Part shown: one piece after another, positions 6,595-9,495 of the stretch
How the letters are laid out: each line of letters opens with the position of its first letter
How positions within the stretch are numbered: position 1 is the first letter of the stretch
DNA from: Chloroflexota bacterium
GTDB taxonomy: Bacteria; Chloroflexota; Limnocylindria; Limnocylindrales; CSP1-4
NCBI GenBank assembly: GCA_025355255.1
Contig: JANYAA010000372.1
Span: 1-9,495, forward strand
Length of the DNA: 9,495 nucleotides
Direction: 5' to 3'
Position numbers and translations under genes: made by a program
Notes under the pieces: generated by a model
The model's database searches: none
What the model saw: the letters and a program-made list of their open reading frames with translations, nothing else
What the model was told of the DNA's origin: nothing

Positions 6595-7302
6595 TCACGC
6601 CGGCGCCATACCCGCGAGCACCTGGGCGCCCACCTGCTGCGCCCTGGGCTCCGGGTCATCCAGGAGGTCCAGGGCGACGGCCGCGAGGGGCGCGACGCTG
6701 GCCGGCGGCCACGTCCAGTCGATTGACGGGATGACCCGCAGGTTGACGTTGGCGTCGTGGCTCGGCCGGAGGTGGTGGCGCGCAATGAGGGCGGGCAGGT
6801 TGGCCTCGTCGATGTAGGCGTCGACGCGATCGCCGCCGCCAATGAGCCCGAGGTGCAGCTCGGCGCTGGCCGTCATCCCGGTCAGCATGAGCAGCGGGTC
6901 GCTGCGCAACGCGGCGATGAGGCCTGGGTGTGCGCGGAAGCGTCGCAGCTCGCCACGCGATGCTAGCCGGGCACGGATGTCGAGGACTGTCGATGAGCCT
7001 AGGAACCCCCGTGCCAACCACCGCTCTTGCCGCGTCATCCAGGGCGTGTCGAGGCCTGTCGCGAGGAAAAGGATCCCCCAAGCCATCGAGGGCGCGTAGC
7101 GGCGGCCGTCCGACGGCCGCACGGCGAGGCGGAGATCGATCGCATCGTCGGGGATCATCCATCGGTTGCCGACCCGCACGCCGGGCAACTCGCCCGAGGA
7201 GATGAGGCGAAGGACGCGGCCAACCGTGACGCCCAGGCGACGCGCCGTCTCACTGGTCGTCGAAAACCCGGGGGCTGGGTTGAACGTCTCGGCAACTAGC
7301 AT
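6595..7302 (-). CDS. Excisionase-like HTH regulator, probable antitoxin half of a TA pair
   Basis: A 235-residue protein. Residues 14-60 form a MerR/excisionase-like helix-turn-helix: TSETARRLGVTVGRVLRLIS, then GELPGVRVGNRWMIPDDAID. Residues 68-235 form a helical C-terminal domain (RRFRAHPGLIAALRSDP, NVNLRVIPSIDW, LAAVALDLLDDPEPRAQQVG). From memory, such HTH proteins with a 'VALDLL...PRA' tail in Actinomycetota often sit upstream of nucleotidyltransferase-like toxins, as antitoxin and autorepressor; this is family-level inference, not proven here. ATG 7302 lies inside the 40-bp palindrome, with TAACAT (complement of 7309-7314) 6 bases upstream, so the mRNA is probably leaderless and self-repressed. 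The stop overlaps a GTG at 6598 in the GTGA arrangement used to couple a downstream toxin gene, but no toxin follows: the ATPase gene converges from the other strand 91 bases on. It therefore looks like an orphan. Confidence 0.72.
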   Translation of the reverse strand: MLVAETFNPAPGFSTTSETARRLGVTVGRVLRLISSGELPGVRVGNRWMIPDDAIDLRLAVRPSDGRRYAPSMAWGILFLATGLDTPWMTRQERWLARGFLGSSTVLDIRARLASRGELRRFRAHPGLIAALRSDPLLMLTGMTASAELHLGLIGGGDRVDAYIDEANLPALIARHHLRPSHDANVNLRVIPSIDWTWPPASVAPLAAVALDLLDDPEPRAQQVGAQVLAGMAPA

Positions 7303-7325
7303 AGTTCTATGTTAGTTGACGAGAC
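7286..7325. promoter_or_regulatory. 40-bp near-perfect palindrome, divergent operator with mirrored start codons
   Basis: The arms GTCTCGGCAACTAGCATAG (7286-7304) and CTATGTTAGTTGACGAGAC (7307-7325) match as reverse complements except at two positions, around the centre TT. Similarity extends three more bases on each side with one further mismatch. Each arm contains an ATG facing outward (7302 on minus, 7309 on plus) followed by MLVAET or MLVDET codons. It is the likely binding site of the HTH protein encoded at 6595-7302 and is AT-rich against the local background. Confidence 0.75.
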
Positions 7326-7336
7326 ATTGGCGTCAA
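7309..7336 (-). promoter_or_regulatory. Promoter of the minus-strand HTH gene
   Basis: On the minus strand, TTGACG (7336 to 7331) and TAACAT (7314 to 7309) are 16 bases apart, and the -10 box ends 6 bases before ATG 7302. This fits a leaderless transcript. The -10 box is inside the palindrome, so repressor binding would shut it off. Confidence 0.5.
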
Positions 7337-7363
7337 GTCGGCGCGGGCCAGGCTTGGCGCTCA

Positions 7364-7386
7364 CGTGGCGCCTGTTTGGTGACAAT
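7364..7386 (+). repeat. 23-base repeat, copy 2 (upstream of DUF433 antitoxin gene)
   Basis: Matches 5041-5063 at 22 of 23 bases. It ends 9 bases before ATG 7396, so its GACAAT could act as a -10 box for a leaderless start, although no -35 box at normal distance is evident. Its location just before an antitoxin gene suggests a promoter/operator element. Confidence 0.6.
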
Positions 7387-7395
7387 CTGGCAACC

Positions 7396-7920
7396 ATGAC
7401 TGCCACGCCACCTAAGAACCGCCACCGGCTGTTTGCCGACGTCCCCGAGGCGACGGACGCCCAGGTCCGCCAGACGGCGCGCACGTTCTACCGCGGCGTC
7501 GTCAGCGATGCCGTGACCACGGCGCTCGAGACGTTCGAGTGGGTGGTGGATGCGCGAAGGCGCGGCAAGCGCGTGATCGCCACCGATGCCGACATGCTGC
7601 CGGGCACATTCGAGGAGCCGGTCATCCCCGGCCTCGAGCGCGTGGGCCGCGAGTGGACGTGGCTTGTGCGTCGCGATCACCCGTGGCGCCGGCAGCTGTG
7701 GATCATGGGCCGGACAATCGCCGCCGGCGACCTGGCCCGGACGGCCGAAGTCAACGGCTGGAGCGCCGCGGAGACAGCCCGCCAGTACGACCTCCCAGTG
7801 GACGCCGTGCTCGAGGCGCAGCGCTATGCCGAGATCGCGCGGGACCTGATCCTCGCCGAGGAGGCCGAGAACCGGATGGCCGCCCAGCGCCTTGAGCCAG
7901 ATCGTGCGCCTCTGCGTTGA
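7396..7920 (+). CDS. DUF433-domain antitoxin (VapB45-like)
   Basis: Predicted 174-residue antitoxin. The C-terminal part (about 95-155) is a DUF433 HTH domain: GRTIAAGDLARTAEVNGWS, AAETARQYDLPVDAVLEAQ, then RDLILAEEAENR. The N-terminal part (about 10-90; YRGVVSDAVTTALETFEWVV, RRRGKRVIATDADMLP, EEPVIPGLE) is the region usually found ahead of DUF433 in these longer antitoxins. It overlaps by 29 bases a DUF5615 PIN-like gene, the standard partner of DUF433 proteins. ATG 7396 is chosen although the frame is open back to ATG 7309: the extra 29 residues look non-coding, and the 23-base repeat directly precedes 7396. If 7309 were used, the protein would begin inside the palindrome. Likely role: bind and inhibit the toxin and repress the cluster. 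Confidence 0.82.
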   Translation: MTATPPKNRHRLFADVPEATDAQVRQTARTFYRGVVSDAVTTALETFEWVVDARRRGKRVIATDADMLPGTFEEPVIPGLERVGREWTWLVRRDHPWRRQLWIMGRTIAAGDLARTAEVNGWSAAETARQYDLPVDAVLEAQRYAEIARDLILAEEAENRMAAQRLEPDRAPLR

Positions 7921-8245
7921 CGAGGACACCGCCAGTCTCGAGCTGCTGAGCAGGCTTCGCACCGCTGGTCACGGGGTGATGGATCCGCTGCGCGGCCTGG
8001 CGGACATCCGCTGCTGGCGGTACGCCCAAGACAGCGGCGCCGCGGTCCTGACGATGAACGTCCGGGACTTCGTGGCGCTCGCAGAGGGCGAGACGCACCA
8101 CGGTGTGCTGCTCATCTATCGGGAGAATGACCCCACGACCGACATGATGCCGACGACGATTGCCGCGGCGGTTGACCGCGTCGCGGAGACGTACCCAGAT
8201 GGGATCGCTGGCCAGGTTCTGACGGTCAACGCGTTTCGCTGGTAG
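7892..8245 (+). CDS. DUF5615 PIN-like toxin (Mut7-C/VapC45-like)
   Basis: Predicted 117-residue PIN-like ribonuclease toxin. Visible family features: LCVDEDTASLELLSRLRTAG with acidic residues D10, E11 and D12 near the N-terminus; DIRCWRYAQDSGAAVLTMNVRDFVAL, with the T-x-N-x-R-D motif; and HHGVLLIY. Members of DUF5615 are normally paired with DUF433 antitoxins, as here. TTG 7892 is taken as start (29-base overlap with the antitoxin gene, implying coupled translation); GTG 7904 just before LCVDED is the alternative. The length is normal for the family and the acidic core is present, so it is probably active. Twenty-two bases after its TAG the short VapB-like frame begins, so it may be co-transcribed with the following pair. 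Confidence 0.85.
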   Translation: MSQIVRLCVDEDTASLELLSRLRTAGHGVMDPLRGLADIRCWRYAQDSGAAVLTMNVRDFVALAEGETHHGVLLIYRENDPTTDMMPTTIAAAVDRVAETYPDGIAGQVLTVNAFRW

Positions 8246-8267
8246 ACCAGATCACTGAGATCGCGAG

Positions 8268-8468
8268 GTGCTGGCCGCAAGGGTTGGTGGCCGGTGTTTG
8301 GAGCTGGCCCTCAGGCTCGGCCTGTCAGACGAGGGGCCCCGCGAAATCTCGTTTATCGGCATTGCCGAGAGCAAGGACTCGGAGTGGAGCGCGGAGAACC
8401 TGGACGAATTTCTCGCCAAGACGTGGGCTGACGAGATCTACCGTGATGCGTTCAACCGCGATTCTTGA
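8268..8468 (+). CDS. Short VapB-like antitoxin, apparently lacking its DNA-binding N-terminus
   Basis: A 66-residue frame beginning at GTG 8268 (TTG 8298 is an alternative). Its second half, PREISFIGIAESKDSEWSAE then NLDEFLAKTWADEIYRDAF, resembles the toxin-binding tail of VapB antitoxins, where an F[IV]G...(V/L)DE(F/L)L pattern follows the ribbon-helix-helix domain. No ribbon-helix-helix is visible before it, and a stop (TGA 8256-8258) together with the end of the DUF5615 gene leaves no room for one. It overlaps vapC by 23 bases, as true antitoxin genes do. Likely a fusion or deletion joined it to the upstream TA pair. It may still neutralise VapC but could not autoregulate by itself. Assignment rests on position and tail similarity, so only moderate confidence. 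Confidence 0.6.
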   Translation: MLAARVGGRCLELALRLGLSDEGPREISFIGIAESKDSEWSAENLDEFLAKTWADEIYRDAFNRDS

Positions 8469-8919
8469 CGCCGGGCCGCTGCTGGCGTCGCTGGATCGGC
8501 GGGACCCCGCGCACGTCCGCTGCGCCGAGGTGCTTCGCCGTCGAGATCTCCAGCTCGTCATCCCCACGCTGGTGACCGCTGAGGTTGCCCACGTTGCTAC
8601 CGCTCGACTGGGCGCGCGGGGTGAGGCGGCATTCGTCAGGGGCCTCCGCGATTTCCACATCGAGACCCCGGAGCCTGACGATTGGCCCCTGATCGCCGAC
8701 ATGGTGGAGCGCTACGCGGACTTCCCGCTCGGAACCGTGGACGCCGCCATCGCCGTGCTGGCGGACCGCCTCGACACCGATCTGATCGTGACGCTTGACC
8801 GCAGGCACTTTGGCGCCATCCGATCCCCACGCGGTACCGCCTTCAGACTCCGCCCGGAGCCGAAGCAGGTCAACGAGGAGCCGGCCGAGTATTCGCCAGA
8901 GCCGCCCGGCGCAACCTAG
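8446..8919 (+). CDS. vapC: VapC-type PIN-domain ribonuclease toxin
   Basis: Predicted 157-residue Mg2+-dependent RNase of the VapC family (type II TA toxins that cleave tRNA or rRNA). All four conserved acidic positions are present: D8 in AILDAGPLLA, E46 in PTLVTAEVAHV, D99 in LGTVDAAIAVLA, and D118 in LIVTLDRRHFGAI. The N- and C-terminal hallmarks of PIN domains (LDAGPL; TLDRRHF) are clear. The last 25 or so residues, rich in E and P, form a tail beyond the domain. ATG 8446 is used; GTG 8443 immediately before it is also possible. The gene overlaps the short VapB-like frame by 23 bases and ends tail to tail with the Fic gene, their stops overlapping. It looks fully intact, which matters because its antitoxin seems shortened. 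Family very secure; RNA target unknown. Confidence 0.92.
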   Translation: MRSTAILDAGPLLASLDRRDPAHVRCAEVLRRRDLQLVIPTLVTAEVAHVATARLGARGEAAFVRGLRDFHIETPEPDDWPLIADMVERYADFPLGTVDAAIAVLADRLDTDLIVTLDRRHFGAIRSPRGTAFRLRPEPKQVNEEPAEYSPEPPGAT

Positions 8920-8924
8920 CGCCG
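8907..8924. terminator. Stem-loop over the shared stop codons of vapC and fic
   Basis: CGGCGC (8907-8912) pairs with GCGCCG (8919-8924) around the loop AACCTA, which contains parts of both stop codons. No T-run follows on either strand, so it would be a weak or non-canonical bidirectional terminator at a convergent junction. The GC-rich setting raises the chance of coincidence. Confidence 0.35.
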
Positions 8925-9495
8925 CCGGCCGGGTCCTGGACGCCGCGGCTCTCCGTCACGGGTGGGCGTGAGCGTCTCGAACTCGAACTCATCAAGCAGG
9001 TCCAGCAGCGCCGGCGCCTCCCATGCCCGATTTCGCTTTCGTCCGATTGCTACCTGGCGCAAGACCGTGGCTGCCTCAAGGCGCAGCACGGCTTCGCGGG
9101 CCTGCGGGTATGAGACACCGAGCATGGTTGCAGCACTCGCGATGTCGATGATGGGCCGTCCCGCCAGCTGCTCGATGAGGCGCTGGGTGGCGGAGTCGCG
9201 GCGGGGGCTTCCTGCGGCTGCGCGCCAGGACTGCTGGAGCGCCACGAGTGCGGTCCCGAGCCGTTCAGCGAGCACGACTGCGTCCGTAAGCGCGTGTGCG
9301 AAGCGGACGGTCCAGTCGGCGGTGTCGCCGCGTCGATAGCAGGTGAGCCCATCCACGTACGTGCGCGCATTCGCGAGCAGGACGAGGCTGATTGGCGGAA
9401 CGAATCGAACAGCGACGCCCCGGCGCCGGAGGATGACGTGGATGAGCGCACGGCCAACCCGGCCGTTGCCGTCAGCAAACGGGTGGATGGTCTCG
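8916..9495 (-). CDS. Fic-domain protein with C-terminal winged helix, 5' end beyond window
   Basis: Fic proteins usually transfer AMP from ATP to hydroxyl groups of target proteins. About 192 C-terminal residues are visible, open to the right edge. The catalytic motif HPFADGNGRVGR (9485 to 9450) matches HxFx(D/E)GNGRxxR fully, so the enzyme is probably catalytically competent. It is followed by helices typical of the Fic core (RFVPPISLVLLANARTYVDG, then YRRGDTADWTVRFAHA). The region SATQRLIEQLAGRPIIDIAS, then ATMLGVSYPQAREAVLRLE is a winged-helix-like domain commonly fused to Fic. ATG 9356 is not the true start, since the motif lies upstream of it in the same frame. The N-terminus, including any inhibitory helix, is outside the window, so it cannot be decided whether this is a self-inhibited Fic or one paired with a separate antitoxin. 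Its TAG overlaps the vapC TAG within CTAG. Confidence 0.9.
   Translation of the reverse strand, partial: ETIHPFADGNGRVGRALIHVILRRRGVAVRFVPPISLVLLANARTYVDGLTCYRRGDTADWTVRFAHALTDAVVLAERLGTALVALQQSWRAAAGSPRRDSATQRLIEQLAGRPIIDIASAATMLGVSYPQAREAVLRLEAATVLRQVAIGRKRNRAWEAPALLDLLDEFEFETLTPTRDGEPRRPGPGRRR

Noticed and set aside
6549..6734. 61-residue plus frame beginning VAKALDLLMGVIRMVV
   Set aside because: The first 20 residues look protein-like and AAGGA lies 7 bases upstream, but the rest is proline/arginine shadow of the HTH gene; at most a gene fragment.
1..9495. CRISPR arrays, tRNA genes, insertion-sequence ends, integrase genes
   Set aside because: No regularly spaced repeats, no tRNA-like structure and no transposase or integrase motifs were noticed by eye; the only repeat pair seen is the 23-base one.

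Overview
The window is very GC-rich chromosomal DNA. Its GTG/TTG starts, apparently leaderless promoters and antitoxin/toxin families are typical of Actinomycetota. No taxonomic marker gene is present, so the phylum is an inference and no genus is proposed. It reads as a defence / toxin-antitoxin (TA) island: genes are packed tightly, several are broken, and there is no intergenic gap above about 155 bases. I saw no tRNA, rRNA, CRISPR array, transposase or integrase.

Left part (1-4197): the 3' two thirds of a type I restriction motor subunit gene (hsdR) runs off the left edge. It is followed by a less GC-rich gene for a PD-(D/E)XK-type nuclease-like protein, interrupted by one in-frame TGA exactly where its homologues are expected to read on. 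Converging on it is the truncated remnant of an N-formylglutamate amidohydrolase gene. The region at about 3645-3700 is therefore a recombination scar.

Middle part (4290-6503): a toxin-first HigB/HigA-type TA pair follows, driven by a promoter whose -10 box lies in a perfect inverted repeat. Next comes a lone AAA ATPase of the AAA_14/DUF4143 type, preceded by a perfect 12-bp inverted repeat and probably read from a leaderless GTG.

Right part (6595-9495): a minus-strand HTH regulator, resembling the antitoxin half of a TA pair, faces away from a four-gene plus-strand cluster across a 40-bp near-perfect palindrome. That cluster is a DUF433 antitoxin, a DUF5615 PIN-like toxin, a short VapB-like antitoxin that seems to lack its DNA-binding half, and an intact VapC PIN ribonuclease. 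A Fic-domain gene with a complete catalytic motif comes in from the right edge on the minus strand; its stop codon overlaps that of vapC.

Working together: hsdR would act with HsdM/HsdS, presumably encoded to the left. The TA pairs are each probably autoregulated through the palindromes listed. Broken genes sit at module boundaries (interrupted nuclease, truncated amidohydrolase, decapitated VapB, HTH antitoxin without toxin), and one 23-base sequence occurs at two boundaries. This suggests growth by repeated short-homology module exchange. No wholly new system can be asserted from sequence alone; the best candidates are the interrupted nuclease gene, the mirrored-start palindrome and the chimeric tandem TA cluster.
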